Below are positions 10,515-22,604 of a DNA stretch of 64,000 nucleotides, piece after piece. The translations under genes were made by a program, and so were the position numbers. This DNA is from Odobenus rosmarus divergens (lineage: Eukaryota; Chordata; Mammalia; Carnivora; Odobenidae), in the NCBI RefSeq assembly GCF_000321225.1, contig NW_004450459.1, positions 1,788,744 through 1,852,743 on the forward strand. The letters run 5' to 3'. The notes below the pieces were generated by a model, which did not search any database, had not been told where the DNA came from, and was given only the letters and a program-made list of their open reading frames with translations. How positions within the stretch are numbered: the stretch's first letter is position 1; every line of letters starts with the position of its first letter.

Positions 10515-12885
10515 AAAGCCTTCATTGGAACTATGGCACAGGTTTGGCCAGATGAAAAAGTACATAACAAATAGTCCATTTCTCTTCATGTCCACTTCAT
10601 GAGCTTCATTTCTTGCTCATCCTTTTGCCCCAGAAAAAAGCTTTCTGATGCTCATTTTCAGTAACAGAAGGTTTCCAAGTTATCACCTCCCAAGGACGCT
10701 TGCATTTGAAATGGAAGGACCCAAAGATTCATAATTCAACCTGAATGATTTGCTACAATTACTATGGCTAGACTATTCAGCCTAAGTGCTGGAGAGCTTT
10801 CAGGACAAGGCTCCCTGGGCCTCCTTGTGCTTGGCAACCACGCGGCTGTGCATCTTTGTGCGCTCAGGGCCAGCGCTGCGGCAGCAGAAGTGGGGCAGCC
10901 TGCGGAGAGAGGATGCTGGCTCCATTTGACATGGTGTCTCAGTAATGGCTATTGTCTCTGTCCTGCAAGCTCTGTGTGTTCATGTTACATTGGTTTTATT
11001 TTCTGGACATGGTAACTATTTTAAACTTGAGCTCTCTATATTCTTCAGGAAAAAGAGTCACTTTGCAGATGTGAAACACCAAACTTTTAACACCTTTTAT
11101 GCCTATGGATGTTCATTTTCAGAACAAATATATCTTCTCTATTCTCTTCTATATACCCTCTGGATGGACCCATGGTGTGGCCTGGTTGTGACTGGCTGTG
11201 ACTTGAAGTCCCACGGGCTTTAATTCAGTCTGCGCTCCACGTTCCCTGAAGAATTTTATATGCTCATGGTCCAGTACACAGTAGCCACATTGGCGATATG
11301 TGTCGAATGACGATAGTTTAGTTTTTTTCCTTAAAATGACGAGTTAGGGTTATCGATCTGGAAAATGATAATCCCCCGCACCATACCACAATACTGCCCA
11401 CCGCTTGTTTGACCCATCCAGGCACTCTTTATCTGCCTCTTATCCTGCCAGCAGGGGACTCTCCATGGTCATTTTGTCAACAGCAAAGTGCTATATGAGA
11501 TCAGGAAGTTCGATTTCATGAGTTGGTGTCTATTCCCCTGTTCTAATTTGCTGCTTCTCATCTGCCTTGTATCTCTGGAACTCAGATGACCGACTTATCC
11601 AAATTGACAAAAAAATTTGTGTAACTGGAACCTGAGACTCCGACATATGGAATAGACCTATATATACACCAAGTCCTTTTCTGCTTCCTTCCCGATGGGT
11701 AGGATGTTGCTACAGTGTAAAAATTTCAGGCTAAAGTATTCTAATTATATGAAAGCTTCTGTTTGCAAAACTTATTTTGAGAGAATGGGTACCAACCCAA
11801 TTTTGTCACTGCTGGTTTTTTTTTCAGCAAAGTAATTGTGACCCATAAGGAGACTCCAGTTACAAATTTCCATTAACATTATGTAAAAGTAATTTTTTTG
11901 GTCAGGTTGCAGATAGAAAACATGCTTGATATTAACTTATTACGTTTCTAAATGAAGATGTGTAAAAGAATGAGTAGCTAATGATGTTCTGTCACGTCTC
12001 ACCACAGAGAATGTCTGTAATGCTTTGTGTATTAACAGTTTATTTATGTTGCCAGGCAAGAAAATATATGGTAAAATTCAACATTCATGCATACAAATGT
12101 ATCTTTGTGTGAAATGAGTAGAAAAAAACTCCACGAAATCTGGCAGTCTGAAGGCTGTGAAGGTAGACATGGAGAAAATGAGATTTTTAAAATTTCCTAT
12201 GTCTTATGTAGTGCATGAAATGAGAAAATAATATTTTACCCAAAGATAAGGCACAGAACCATGGTTCTTTGTCTTTAAAGAATATCATATCACATTAAAA
12301 AAAATTGCATTTAGAACACCTCCCTTTATTTTGCCCTCAGGTACCGAGTCCTCTGCTAGGGACCTCTAGGGCAGTTATAAACAGGAAAGTTAGTTAGGGC
12401 ATCATCAACAAGTAATTTTGATTGAAGTGACCAAATGAACTGTGCTATTGTACCAGAGCATCCAAAGAGCTTGTCATGGCTATGCCAGAAAACAAGGCTA
12501 GCAGAGGAAAGCACAGAGGAAGGGTACATGGCGCATCAGACCATGCCGTGGTTGAATGCGTTAAAGCAGGGAGTGAGTGGGGACTCTGAGTTTAGCAAGT
12601 GACATCGTGTTGGTGCCCAGTAAAGCCTGAAGACCAATAGATGAGCTTTTGGCCCAAAGCTGACTCCTCAACACACCAGGAACAGAAGCTTTGCAGTCCT
12701 AGAGCACACTGTTCAAATGCAAATCCTACACACCTCCGGTTTCTTGTCCTAAAAAGGAAGATGTGTCGAAGTCAAGATCTTCCAAAATCTATTTCCACCC
12801 AGAATCTGTGAACTTCCAAGAAGCACTTGAAGCACACTGGAAGCAAAACAATGTGTTTCCAAATCAACTTAAAAAATAAAATGCA

Positions 12886-13056
12886 TTGGGGTCCCTGGGT
12901 GGCTTAGTCGGTTGGGTATTTGCCTTTAGTTCAGGTCATGATCCCAAGGTCCTGGGATCAAGCCCTGTGTCGGGCTCCCTGCTCAGCTGGGGTGACTGCT
13001 TTTTTCTCTCCCCTCTTCTCTCTCTCTCTCAAATAAATAAATAACATCTTCAAAAA
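12886..13056 (+). mobile_element. Carnivore tRNA-Lys SINE
   Basis: Head ggggtccctgggtggcttag, internal caggtcatgatcccaaggtc and tctctctc tail followed by aaataaataaataacatctt. Probable flanking repeat aaaatgca. Confidence 0.88.
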
Positions 13057-13885
13057 AAAATGCAATGTTTGCTCTAGTTCTCTGGTGGGGTGTCTGACTT
13101 TAATGTTTTTATATACAAAAAAAGTAGTGTAACATATTGCTTTTAATTTTTTATAATGTCTTAAGTACCTATGCCAAATATTAATAATGATAATATAAAA
13201 AAATGTCTAGGTGTATAAATATTATCACCACTTGGAATCTACCCATCTGCACTCTGATATTCACAATACAAACTAGAGTGTACGTATATTTATTTCACTA
13301 AAGTGTGCTAAAAATATTCCTTCTGATTATCTTCCCATTAGGCTTGTGGTTGGAAAGTTTAGGGTGTGGATGCTACACTGTGACATGCCTACTAAATTTC
13401 TATAAGAAGGAAAGGAGGAAAGGACCAAAGATTTTCAAAGAGCCTTTAAATATGAAATTGTAACTTACATCAAAGATTAGTTGGATATGAAGTACAAGCA
13501 AGTGGGAAGACTAGTTCTCTTAATGTTTAAAGTCATGTTAAAGTGATATCTGATTCCTGAATCAAACCCACATGTATCTGGTTGCTCATGGTACAGACAA
13601 TCCTTGGGCGTCCCAACTGTGACTACAAGGGACATCTGTCATCTCAGCTAGCTGGCTCCCAGCAGAGGCTCATCACGAGGCAACCTGTAAATAGAACCAC
13701 TGTGGGAAAGGCCTGAACAGGGAGACCCAACTCCATACAAGCCACAGCGCATCAGGAAGATGGAAACTGAGATATAGGGAGCTGGGAGTAACCCTTACCC
13801 TCCTCTGCTTGTGGTTTCAGTTAGTATAGAGCTGTGCATCCCTGCAGCGAGAGAGATTTTTGGCAAAACAAAAGTTTACCAAAGT

Positions 13886-13957
13886 AGAAGAAGGAAGAAG
13901 AAGAAGAAGAGGGGGAGGGATTAGAGAGGGGGAGGAGGAGGAAGGGAAGAAAGAAGA
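13886..13957. repeat. Polypurine tract (70 of 72 bases are A or G)
   Basis: Runs of gaa and gga units, interrupted only by tt at 13921-13922. On the transcribed RNA it is a polypyrimidine tract inside an intron. Confidence 0.9.
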
Positions 13958-15340
13958 TAACTTTGGGGAAAGGTAGGAAAAAAATTGTTTGCAAGCCTGC
14001 AAATCTAAATGTTATAGCCTTGGGGAGAATAATGTTTTCTTTAATATTGTTTTCTTTAATAAGACCTGAATGAAGTATTGTTAGCTGAAACTGGAAGAGG
14101 CCATAGAGGGTAGGCTACACTCTGGGTTTAACCTCGAATGAATCTCTAGCCCAGAATGCATCCCTGGAACATGGACTCTGAGGAGCAGCTCTACAGTCCT
14201 GCGGCACAGAGCTAAAATGAAAGTCGTCATTGATGTTCCTGTTTCTCTCCTGGGATCCATGTGGCCTCTCCTGTTCTCTGCCCCTCTCAGCTTCCTTCCA
14301 GCCCTGCTCCCTTCCTGCACCTGCCCGTGGTCTAGAAAAGTGTGGCCTGCAGGAAGGAGTACTTCAGAGCTAGACCACCATTCAAGTTTAGTTACTCATA
14401 CTTGAGTCCTTGAGCTAATGTTGTCTGATATTTGACACTTGCTGGGCCCAGATTATGTAAATAATTGGGCATATACAAAATGTTTGAGAAGGTTTACCAC
14501 TTCCTTTTCCTTCACCCGCTTTTGTAATGGACTTGAGACTGATGGACTCCGAACATTTTGCTCTGAATGGAGATAAGTCTGGCATTACAGTACTCTGTAT
14601 CCTGCTGTCAATTCTCAGTCAAAAGTCAGGTTCTATATTTTCTATGCTGATCTATGTTTTCTCCCCAGAATAAGTTTATTTAAATGGGAAGTTTAACTAG
14701 GGGAGGGTTACTGTGGCTTGCTACATGTTTGGGGGTTGGGGTTTGGATAGAACTGAGGGAGAGGAGGTGGAATTATGTGTTTGTGAGCAGGTGCATGGAT
14801 GTAGAGGATGACTTTCATCTGTTATTCCTTTTTCTCTAGAAGTTGTTTTGCCAGGAAGCCACTCCATTTGAGTAAATATGAAACCAGCCACTTGACTTTG
14901 GTGATAATACTTTGTAGCCTCTGAGGCAAAGAGCCTGCTCCCCTGGCCCTTGGCACCCCCTTTACTATGAGTCAATGGTACTTAAATAGAATCTCAGCAA
15001 TTCGGAGCTGCCTTCATGGGGACGGCATCACACTCTCTGCCCTAATGGGCTATATCCACTCAAGCAAGCAATTGCTGTACAGGCTTGAGTGGGGGGAAAG
15101 AAAGCAAATAAAACACCACAATAGTGTATTCTAGGTTTTTCTATGCATTGACAACATACTGACTTGGGTGCTTGAAATTTACTCAAACTTTCAGAGCCCT
15201 GAGACCGTGCTTGGTGGATGAAAGGTCAAGGTGGAATAAAAGGTCTCCTGATTGTGGGTGGCACACGTACAGACAAGAGACACGTGCTTTAGGTTCAGAG
15301 CAGCTTTTGACAATGTCGGTTCTCACCCCTGCCACCCCAC

Positions 15341-15490
15341 CTCGTTTATCTTGTCCCTTGTGGTGCAGTACTCCAAGCTGCGGGTCAGGGTCTGTTCATA
15401 CTCCTGGGCTTTGGCACACCAGTTCACACGGTCCCCCTCAAGGATGTCCAGCTGCTGCTGCAGGTTCTTTGCAGAAATGTTAGAGCAGTT
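15341..15490 (-). CDS. CCDC141: CCDC141 internal exon w11
   Basis: 150 nt, 50 codons, phase 0 at both ends. The peptide begins [20 protein letters not shown] and ends [13 protein letters not shown]. The acceptor is tcattttcag|AACTGC. The donor AACGAG|gtgggg is the weakest-looking of the 15. The reading continues at 6749 after an 8.6-kb intron with [15 protein letters not shown], as in human. It holds four Cys residues in 50, the Cys-richest exon in view. Confidence 0.95.
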
Positions 15491-16424
15491 CTGAAAATGA
15501 AAGAGAAGAGGAAGTGAAGGAGTGGGTGAAACGGCAATGGGACGAATGTGCTATTTACCTGTGTTATGAAACTTATAAAGGACATTAAAAAACCGGTTCC
15601 TGGCTTACCTTACCTTAAGCATATTTGAATGTAATGATTTCAGAAAGAAGCCAGACACCAACATGTTGGGGAAGGCAAACCACTGCAACTCTAGTCTTGA
15701 AACTTCAGTTTTCGAAGATTGGCTTATCACACCCAACTCTTCAGAGACGCCGTTTATTATAAGGTATAATTTTTACTTCAAAAGGCATAAAATATGCATT
15801 GGAAACATTCAGCTTCTGCACTATAATTTTCCTGTCAACTTGAACCTAACCTCAGGTTCATTATGCAAGTGCGCCAATCTCTGCTCAACACAGAGGGCTG
15901 CTGAGGCCAAGGCCAGAGGAGGGCTGGAGAACAATTTATAATATTATTTGCGCAAAGTGACACATCTTACTTTTTTCTTTCTTTTTAAAATAAATTTATT
16001 AATGACATAAAACTCTTTAAAAAGAAAACTCCTTCTTGGTAGAAACCAATTCTATAAACAGTGACAGATATTTTGTATTTCTATATCTTTCAGTTAAAAA
16101 ATTAAAAAAAATACCTTTAGGTTCATTGCATTCCATATCATTTAGTGGAGATCGTAAATGAACTTTAAAGTAAAATTGGCCATTATTATTTTATTTATGT
16201 TATACATATTGGATAGAATAAACAATCTTTTCTCCCCTCAAATTAGGAATTTGGAGAAGGATTTTTTAAAAAAAAAATCAGAGTCCAATGTGTTATTTAT
16301 AAAATTATGATCTGGAAATATTTTCTTCTTTTTTAGGATCCTTTGTTAAGGTCAGTCCAGTGGCATAAAGCAGATCCAGTGACGAGTACCCAAGCCTTTG
16401 GTGAAGCCAGGAAGCTCCTTCTTT

Positions 16425-16540
16425 ATGGGCTTTTATGGATAAAGCAGCTTCTCTGGGCCTCAGATCCTTCTTTTATAAAATGAGTGTCCTGGGCTAGATT
16501 ATCTCTAGGATACCTTCCAGATCCAAAATGCTAAAGCAGC
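16425..16540 (+). repeat. MIR-like SINE remnant
   Basis: ctctgggcctcagatccttc, tttataaaatgagtgtcctg and taccttccagatccaaaatg match the MIR 3' half in order. Confidence 0.55.
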
Positions 16541-17030
16541 ATAGGTCCAATCAAAATATAACCTGAGCCACATGAATAATTAAAAATTTTCCAGTAGCCA
16601 TATTAAAAAGTAAAAAAAGAAACAAGTGCAACTCATTTTCATTATATAGTTTGTTCAACCAAATATCATCATTTTAACATGTAAACACATGTAAAAATAT
16701 TAATACAGTTTTTTATACTAAGTCTTTGAAATCTAGCGTGTATTTCACACTTACAAGCACTTCTTAATTGTTGCTAAACTTCTATCAGAAATACTTGATC
16801 TGTATTCAAATTTCATAGTTTATAGTTTAAAATGTAGATTCACATATGCAAGCTGTTCCCAACGTACTTAAAGTTTTTCCATAATTACAGTGAGTGTCAG
16901 TTTTAAAATTTTAATTAATTAAAAATAAATAAAAATAAAAGTTTAGTTCTTTAGTTGCATTCGGCACATTTCAAATGCAAAAACCTGACTGCCATCCATA
17001 TTAGACAACACAGCTCTACAATTCTACATT
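16541..17030. mobile_element. Non-autonomous hAT-type DNA transposon remnant
   Basis: Opens with gcagcataggtccaatcaaa, then atataacctgagccacatga and ttttccagtagccatattaa; closes with tccatattagacaacacagc. The ends are imperfect inverted copies (taggtccaat against attagacaacac), and the inner motifs match a family I remember as 'tccaatagaaatataat...tattggacag'. Family name not assigned. Confidence 0.5.
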
Positions 17031-17262
17031 TTAATTAGCATGAGAATAGATGCATTAAACAAGACTTTTATAAACAGATTTTTCTCCTTAAAAGTCTTTT
17101 CTTTTGTTATAGGTGGTAGAGATTCACCACAAATAACTATCCCAATGGTTTAATGTATTTTTAAATTTAACATATACTAGGCAATCTGCCTGGTTTCTTT
17201 GATATTGTACCCCAACTCTCAGCTTTAATTAGGTGTGAGTGATGGTGTTCTAAGTTGCTTAC

Positions 17263-17442
17263 AGGCCGTTGCACTGATGAGATGATGTCCACTCCCAGGG
17301 AAAGGGCCAGTTTATGGAGATGATCAATATGTGCCTGCTTCTCCTGCAAGTGACTGAGGTGAACCTGGGCTTCGTGGGCATCATCCAGACCCTTTGGCTC
17401 TTCTAAAAACTCCATTTCCCTTGATTTGTTGAGATGACCCAG
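17263..17442 (-). CDS. CCDC141: CCDC141 internal exon w10
   Basis: 180 nt, 60 codons, phase 0 at both ends. The peptide begins LGHLNKSREMEFLEEPKGL and ends ALSLGVDIISSVQRP. The acceptor is ctaaattccag|CTGGGT and the donor is CGGCCT|gtaagc. The block HLHKLALSLGVDIISSVQRP is nearly identical to the human protein as recalled and is a good hook for identifying the gene. The next exon supplies [10 protein letters not shown]. Confidence 0.97.
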
Positions 17443-18516
17443 CTGGAATTTAGGACATTAACAATTAACATGGATTTCCTATTTTTTACGAAGATAGATT
17501 TTTTTTAAAAGCCTACTTGCTATAACCAATTTTACTACCTGGTCAAAATGCTGCCAAGACCATCTATAATTATTAGTGTCATAGACCAAAAATATGTTAC
17601 AGTGCTTCAGATTGGTAGGGTAAAATGGAGGGATTAACACCGTCAGTTCTATTAAAGAAGAAAACACTCTTTTGGGTCAGAGTTTAAAAACCTTGCAAGA
17701 TTTAGACTTGTGATCTGAGTAAATTCAGAGGCTATTTTAAAGGGATATTGATAGATGTCCATTTTCTGTTAATAGAAGCTAATAATTATAAAACTCTATT
17801 GAGCACTCCATATTGTCAGTTACTTGAGATACAAAAAAAAACAAAACAAAACAAAAAGAATTTGTTTTCTTCCCTTGAAGAGCTTACACTTGAGTTGAGG
17901 GGAAGAAGTAATTTAGAATCAAGATGCTAGGGGTGCCTGCGTGTCTTAGTCAGTCACGAGTCTGCCTTCGGCTCAGGTCATGATCCCAGGGTCCTGTGAT
18001 CAAGCCCCACATCAGGCTCCCTGCTTAGCAGGGAGTCTACTTCTCCATCTCCCTCTCCCCCTACTCTTGCTCTCTCTCTCACTCTTTCTCTCAAATAAAT
18101 AGATAAAATATTAAAAAAAAGAATCAAGATGCTAAAAATGACAAATGTGTGAAATAAACAATGAAAGTTCTGGAAATTTAGAAGAGAGATAAAACATTCC
18201 AAGTGACATAGGTTTGTTGGAAGCAGGGACAGGGTTTAAATAGTAGAGGGGAGAGAAAAGGATCTGTCAGGTAATGGCACCTGAGAGTCCAGGCTTGGAG
18301 TTAGGAATGTGTGCACTATCTTTGAGGGACAAAGAAGAGCTCAGTTTGGCTGGATCATAAGGGAGGATAGAGGCATAGTGAGAAAAAAGTTAAAGTCCAG
18401 ATTGTGGAAAGCTCCTAATACCAGAATTAAAAATTTGGCCTTTTTTACACAATAATTTATTTTTAACTTCATAGTTTAAAACTGAGGGTCGTCCAGCTAT
18501 CCGTGACAAGTCTTAC
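17443..18516 (-). other. CCDC141 intron between w9 and w10
   Basis: 1.1 kb, interrupted by one SINE (17930-18119). The rest is unassigned unique sequence. Confidence 0.85.
17930..18119 (+). mobile_element. Carnivore tRNA-Lys SINE with 15-bp target duplication
   Basis: Head ggggtgcctgcgtgtcttag, internal ggctcaggtcatgatcccag, tail aaataaatagataaaatatt plus A run. It is flanked by exact copies of agaatcaagatgcta at 17915-17929 and 18120-18134. Confidence 0.94.
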
Positions 18517-18705
18517 CTTTTCCTTGACTTGGTGGAATTGGACCACTTTGTACAGGATATCCTCGTAATCTCGGATTCTCTCTTTCTGTGTTTGATGGAG
18601 ATGAATAAGCTCCTTCAGTTGTTGAGACTTCTCTTTCATAGGGGCTCCTTTGCCACTTAACTCTTCTGATTCTTTTATAATGTACTGAACTTCATCATTC
18701 AGTTG
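18517..18705 (-). CDS. CCDC141: CCDC141 internal exon w9
   Basis: 189 nt, 63 codons, phase 0 at both ends. The peptide begins [20 protein letters not shown] and ends [15 protein letters not shown]. The acceptor is taacttttttag|CAACTG and the donor is GAAAAG|gtaaga. The middle ([20 protein letters not shown]) is a strongly charged coiled-coil segment. It is one of the most conserved exons of the set. Confidence 0.97.
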
Positions 18706-19228
18706 CTAAAAAGTTAAAAGCAATAAAAATATCCAGCTTTTAGGGAGCTTTTTACTTTATAGCTGACTATAGGAAGACCTAAATCACAAATCATTCTCTC
18801 ATTTGTTAACAATTATTTATTGTCAGCCCCACCCCATCCCTGCAAATCCAAGCTTCGTGCTTGATGCTAAGGATACATTATTCTATCCCTAACTTCTCAG
18901 AAATTTAAAAAAAAACTTATCAGCAATACAAAAAAACATGTTTCAAAGCCAGCTGGTAAACTACAAGTCACCTATTTCTGTGGCACATCAAATACTCCAG
19001 TTATCTGTTAAGTGAATGTATTTTAGATATTTTGTGAAGCCATGACCATCTCTGATATTTAATACAGACTAGAATCAGGCAGTGTAGTAAAAACACCAGA
19101 GAAGGCAAGTCTAAAAATATATTGGGGGAATTATTTGTCCTCTTAGAATAACAGAATGGTTGGAGTGAACTACCAGCTGAGCAATGTGGTAGATATGCTG
19201 CTTTAAAAATGGTCATCCCATAATCCAC

Positions 19229-19424
19229 CAGGGTGCCTGGGTGGCTTGGTTGGTTAAGCAACTGATTTCGGCTCAGGTCATGATCCCAGAGTCCTGGGAT
19301 GGAGTCCCACATCAGGCTCCCGGCTCAGCGGGGAGCCTGCTTCTCCCTCTGACCCTCTTCCCTCTCATGCTGTTTCTCTCTCTCTCTCTTTCAAATAAAT
19401 AAATAAATAAATAAAATCTTTAAA
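19229..19424 (+). mobile_element. Carnivore tRNA-Lys SINE with long target duplication
   Basis: Complete copy with a (AAAT)n tail. The flanks carry ggtcatcccataatccac (19211-19228) and ggtcatcccagaatccac (19431-19448), one mismatch in 18; including the preceding aaaat the duplication is about 23 nt, long for this family. Confidence 0.93.
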
Positions 19425-20711
19425 AAAAATGGTCATCCCAGAATCCACTAATAGCCACCACATGTAGGGAGGGATGAAACAGCTTCCTTTTTACCCAGCA
19501 CTGCTCAGAGATCCCTTATAGGAATCCAGATTCTGGGACAGAACTTGCAAAGGGTGGACAACTCAAAGAGGAAGTCACTATAACATCAGGGATGGATCTT
19601 CTTCTATCAAGGAAAAAAGTAATGGAAATGATTTAGGCAAAAGAAATAATTTGCAGAAGAGTAACAGAAAGGTCTTCAAGTTGAAATCAAGCACGGGGAC
19701 ATCAAATATATGCACGACACAGTGACAGAACTAACAAAGCTTGGAAATGGCCCCTGACTTCGAGGGATTTACACACTTACACATGTGCATGCATGTAAAC
19801 ATGAAATGCAAATAGGCATATATAACACAGGGCATATCAAAGTACCTAACACGTAGGGTAGTTGAATTTTCTAAGATTTTACAAGAACTCGTTCACCATG
19901 GGCTACAATGGTGTGTTTTTGTGCGGGGGGCTGGTTATCCATGATATCAGTTTTATTTTAAAGAATCTAAAATAGATATTCCCTAAAGGAATCTTCCATT
20001 TTCTGATTTGGCACTCTTTAAGGCCAACACTTAGGAAGTTGTGACCAACAGAAACACAGATAGCTTGACTTTGCAGCAAAGAACAAGAAGCCAGGCAGGA
20101 GGACAGCATGACCAGCAATCACTTTTGGCAGCTGTATCAGGTTTAGGAGCTGCAGGAGGTGGAGGGTATGGAATGCATTCACAGTCAGGGCCTGGCAACA
20201 TGACTCACGGTTTTATCTCTCATCTCCTGAGGGCTCTCTGAGAGGGAGAATGGGAGAGCACAGCAAGATTCCTGGGAGGGTGTTGGGAACCTGGGGTGCC
20301 AGTGGGCAGGGACAGTGACATCATAGTGGCAATTTCGGGGACAAACGGCGGCAGGGCCTCTGTGTCAGAGCTTGCCCATCCTTGCTCTCAGATGTCTTCA
20401 TCTAAAATGTGTCTATACCTCTTAGGGAAATAATTAGAGTCAATATATGTGATAAATACATTAATAAGGAAATAATTTGACATAAATTAAAATAATCTAA
20501 GATAAGAATATATTAAGGACATTTTGTAGCCTGAATGTTTGTGTCTCATCAAATACAGAACAGTGCAGAACAACAGTAAAAAAATGTCTTTTTTTAAAGT
20601 GGAGTTTTAGACAAGCAATATTTTTGTTTTAAAAAAAAAGTAACTCACCCGTCTGTGAAAATTAATTAGGTAAACCTCAACTGAACAGTTTCGTTTTGTT
20701 TTGTGTTGTCT

Positions 20712-21660
20712 TTTAACATCTTTATTTTGATATAATCATCGATTCAAAGAAAATTACAAAGAATTGTACAGGGAGGGACGCCTGGGTGGCTCAGTCGTTA
20801 AGTGTCTGCTTTCGGTTCAGGTCCTGATCCCAGGATCCAGGGATCCAGCCCCACATCGGGCTCCCTGCTGGGCGGGAAGCCTGCTTCTCCCTCTCCCACT
20901 CCCCCTGCTTGTGTTCCCTCTCTTGCTGTGTCTCTCTCTGTCAAATAAATAAATAAAATCTTAAAAAAAAAAAAAAGAATTGTACAGGGAAGTTCCATGC
21001 TCCTTTTCTCTAGTCTTCTCTTCCCCAAAGTTAACATCTTGTATAACAAGATAAAAACCAGGAAGTTGACATTCGTACAATCCACAGAGTTGTTTTGGAT
21101 TTCTCCAATTACACAGGCACTTGTGTGTGTGCCTGTGTGTCTGTGTATATGTGTAGTCCTATGCAATTTTATCACATGTGTAGCTTAATGTAACCACAAC
21201 CACAATCAAGATAAGGGACTTATTCAATCACCACATGGCTCCCTTTATAATCATTTCCTCCCCTAACCATCCCTAACTTCTGACACCAGTAATCTGTTCT
21301 CCAACTCTCAAGTTTTGTTGTTTCAAGAACATTATATAAATGAATCACACAATAAACATTTGGGATTGGTTGTTTTCTTTCAGCCAATTCCCTTGAGATT
21401 CATCCAGGCTCTTGTGTATATCAATCATTCATGCCTTTTATTGCTGTGTAGTATTCCATGACATGGCTGTTTAGTTTAATCATTAGTTTAAACATTCCCT
21501 GTTGAAGGACATCTTGGGTACTTACTAGTTGGGGGCTATTTTGAATAAAGCTGCTATAAACATTTGTGTACATAGTATTTAGTATGTAAGTTTTCATTTC
21601 TCTGAGATAAATGCCCAAGAGTACAACTGCTAAGTCATATGGCAATCCATTTTATGTTTT
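20712..21660 (-). mobile_element. Old L1 fragment, interrupted by a SINE
   Basis: In plus reading it has the reverse of the L1 3' half: ttgctgtgtagtattccatg, ataaagctgctataaacatt, gataaatgcccaagagtaca. It begins near aacatctttattttgatata and is cut by the SINE at 20775-20973. The L1 is in the same orientation as CCDC141. Confidence 0.7.
20775..20973 (+). mobile_element. Carnivore tRNA-Lys SINE with perfect 17-bp target duplication
   Basis: Head gggacgcctgggtggctcag, body tctccctctcccactccccc, tail tcaaataaataaataaaatc and a pure A run. Exact copies of aaagaattgtacaggga lie at 20758-20774 and 20974-20990. The clean duplication and uninterrupted A tail suggest a younger insertion, inside an older L1. 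Confidence 0.95.
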
Positions 21661-21842
21661 ATTTTTTTATTTTATTATGTTATGTTAGTCACCATACAGT
21701 ACATCATTAGTTATGGATGTAGTGATCCATGACTCATTGTTTGCGTATAACACCCAGTGCTCCATGCAGTACGTGCCCTCTTTAATACCCATCACCAGGT
21801 TAACTCAACCCCCCACCCCCTTCCCCTCTGAAAGCCTCAGTT
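21661..21842 (-). mobile_element. Carnivore L1 3' end, 5'-truncated
   Basis: In plus reading: ttattatgttatgttagtca, accatacagtacatcattag, gcgtataacacccagtgctc, tctttaatacccatcaccag, then a C-rich stretch and ctctgaaagcctcag. It ends about 50 nt from the donor of exon w8. Confidence 0.8.
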
Positions 21843-21889
21843 TTTTATTTTTTTCCCGTTCACCCAAGTCTATCAGTCTGTTTCTTCAC

Positions 21890-22015
21890 CTGGAGCTGAG
21901 GCTTCATTTCGTTCCATTTTTTCTGTAGACCTAAAATGGTCTGGAGGTTCCCTCCAAGGTCAAGAGCAGACACAGGCATAAGTGCTTCCTGAAGAAGTTG
22001 CAAGTTGTAAGTAGT
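21890..22015 (-). CDS. CCDC141: CCDC141 internal exon w8
   Basis: 126 nt, 42 codons, phase 0 at both ends. The peptide begins [20 protein letters not shown] and ends [11 protein letters not shown]. The acceptor is tgtttatttcag|ACTACT and the donor is CTCCAG|gtgaag. It lies between two L1 insertions: one fills most of the 589-nt upstream intron, and a carnivore L1 3' end begins about 50 nt past the donor. The exon itself is intact and matches the human segment that contains [15 protein letters not shown]. Confidence 0.96.
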
Positions 22016-22604
22016 CTGAAATAAACATTAGATAGTCATGAGTTTGTTTTCTTTGATACCACCAGCAAATACATAACGACCATTCCAGCGATGACTAGTA
22101 TGTCATCGAACTTTTCCATCCCCATGAAAACACTCACTCCCTCAAGTGAGTTTGAGGTTCTAAATCACCAGTGAACAAAAGTGCAGGCCCTGAGTTTCCT
22201 TTACTTGGTTCTGGCTTTATTATGGTAAAATATACATAACAAAATTTACCATTCTAACTAATTGTTAACTGTGCAGTTTGGTAGAATTAGGACATTAACA
22301 TTAATGTGTACCCACCGCCACCATCTACCTCCAAAACTTTTTATCATCCCAAACTAAACTCTGTACCCATTTACTAGTAACTCCCATCCCTTCTTCCCTC
22401 AGCCCCGGTAACCTCTATTTTGCTTTCTCTCTTTATGAACTTGACTCTCGGTACCTCATGTAAGTGGGATCATACAACATTTACTCTTTTGTGACTGGCT
22501 TATTTCACTTAGCATGATGTTTTAAAGTCTCTTCTATGCTACAGCATATGTCAGAATTTCATTCGTTTTTAAGACTTAATAATATCCACTGCATGTTCCT
22601 GTAC
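22016..22604 (-). other. CCDC141 intron between w7 and w8 (589 nt, mostly L1)
   Basis: The shortest intron in view. About 390 of 589 nt are an L1 fragment (22207-22596); the 190 nt next to the acceptor of w8 are unique. Confidence 0.9.
22207..22596 (-). mobile_element. Old L1 fragment abutting the donor of exon w7
   Basis: In plus reading: tggctttattatggtaaaat, atacataacaaaatttacca, ccaaactaaactctgtaccc, gtacctcatgtaagtgggat, cttttgtgactggcttattt, acttagcatgatg, taataatatccactgcatg. This is the reverse of the L1 3' half, in the same orientation as the gene. Its upstream edge stops 8-10 nt from the splice donor at 22604-22603. Confidence 0.78.

Larger units (their letters stand above)
6750..15340 (-). 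other. CCDC141 intron between w11 and w12
   Basis: 8.6 kb. Carnivore SINEs lie at 6929, 7169, 10377 and 12886, an old L1 3' end at 8690-9020, and a polypurine tract at 13886-13957. The segments 7383-8690, 9020-10376, 10515-12885 and 13057-15340 are mostly unique sequence. A GC-richer patch at 10780-10920 has no convincing gene in it. Confidence 0.85.
15491..17262 (-). other. CCDC141 intron between w10 and w11
   Basis: 1.8 kb. Its middle holds a MIR-like piece and a DNA-transposon remnant (16425-17030); the flanking parts are AT-rich and unassigned. Confidence 0.85.
18706..21889 (-). other. CCDC141 intron between w8 and w9
   Basis: 3.2 kb. A SINE lies at 19229-19424. From 20712 to 21842 it is a stack of repeats: an old L1, a SINE inside it, and a carnivore L1 3' end. 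The part 19450-20700 holds no repeat or gene that I recognise. Confidence 0.85.

Noticed and set aside
10764..11223. GC-richer patch with overlapping frames, and a minus-strand stretch reading like KMHSRVVAKHKEAQG
   Set aside because: I could not connect it to any known protein, the frame ends quickly and no polyA tail or target duplication marks a processed copy.
20798..21175. 125-residue minus-strand frame
   Set aside because: It consists of SINE and L1 sequence read in reverse; typical SINE-derived frame (YLTERDTAREGTQAGG pattern).
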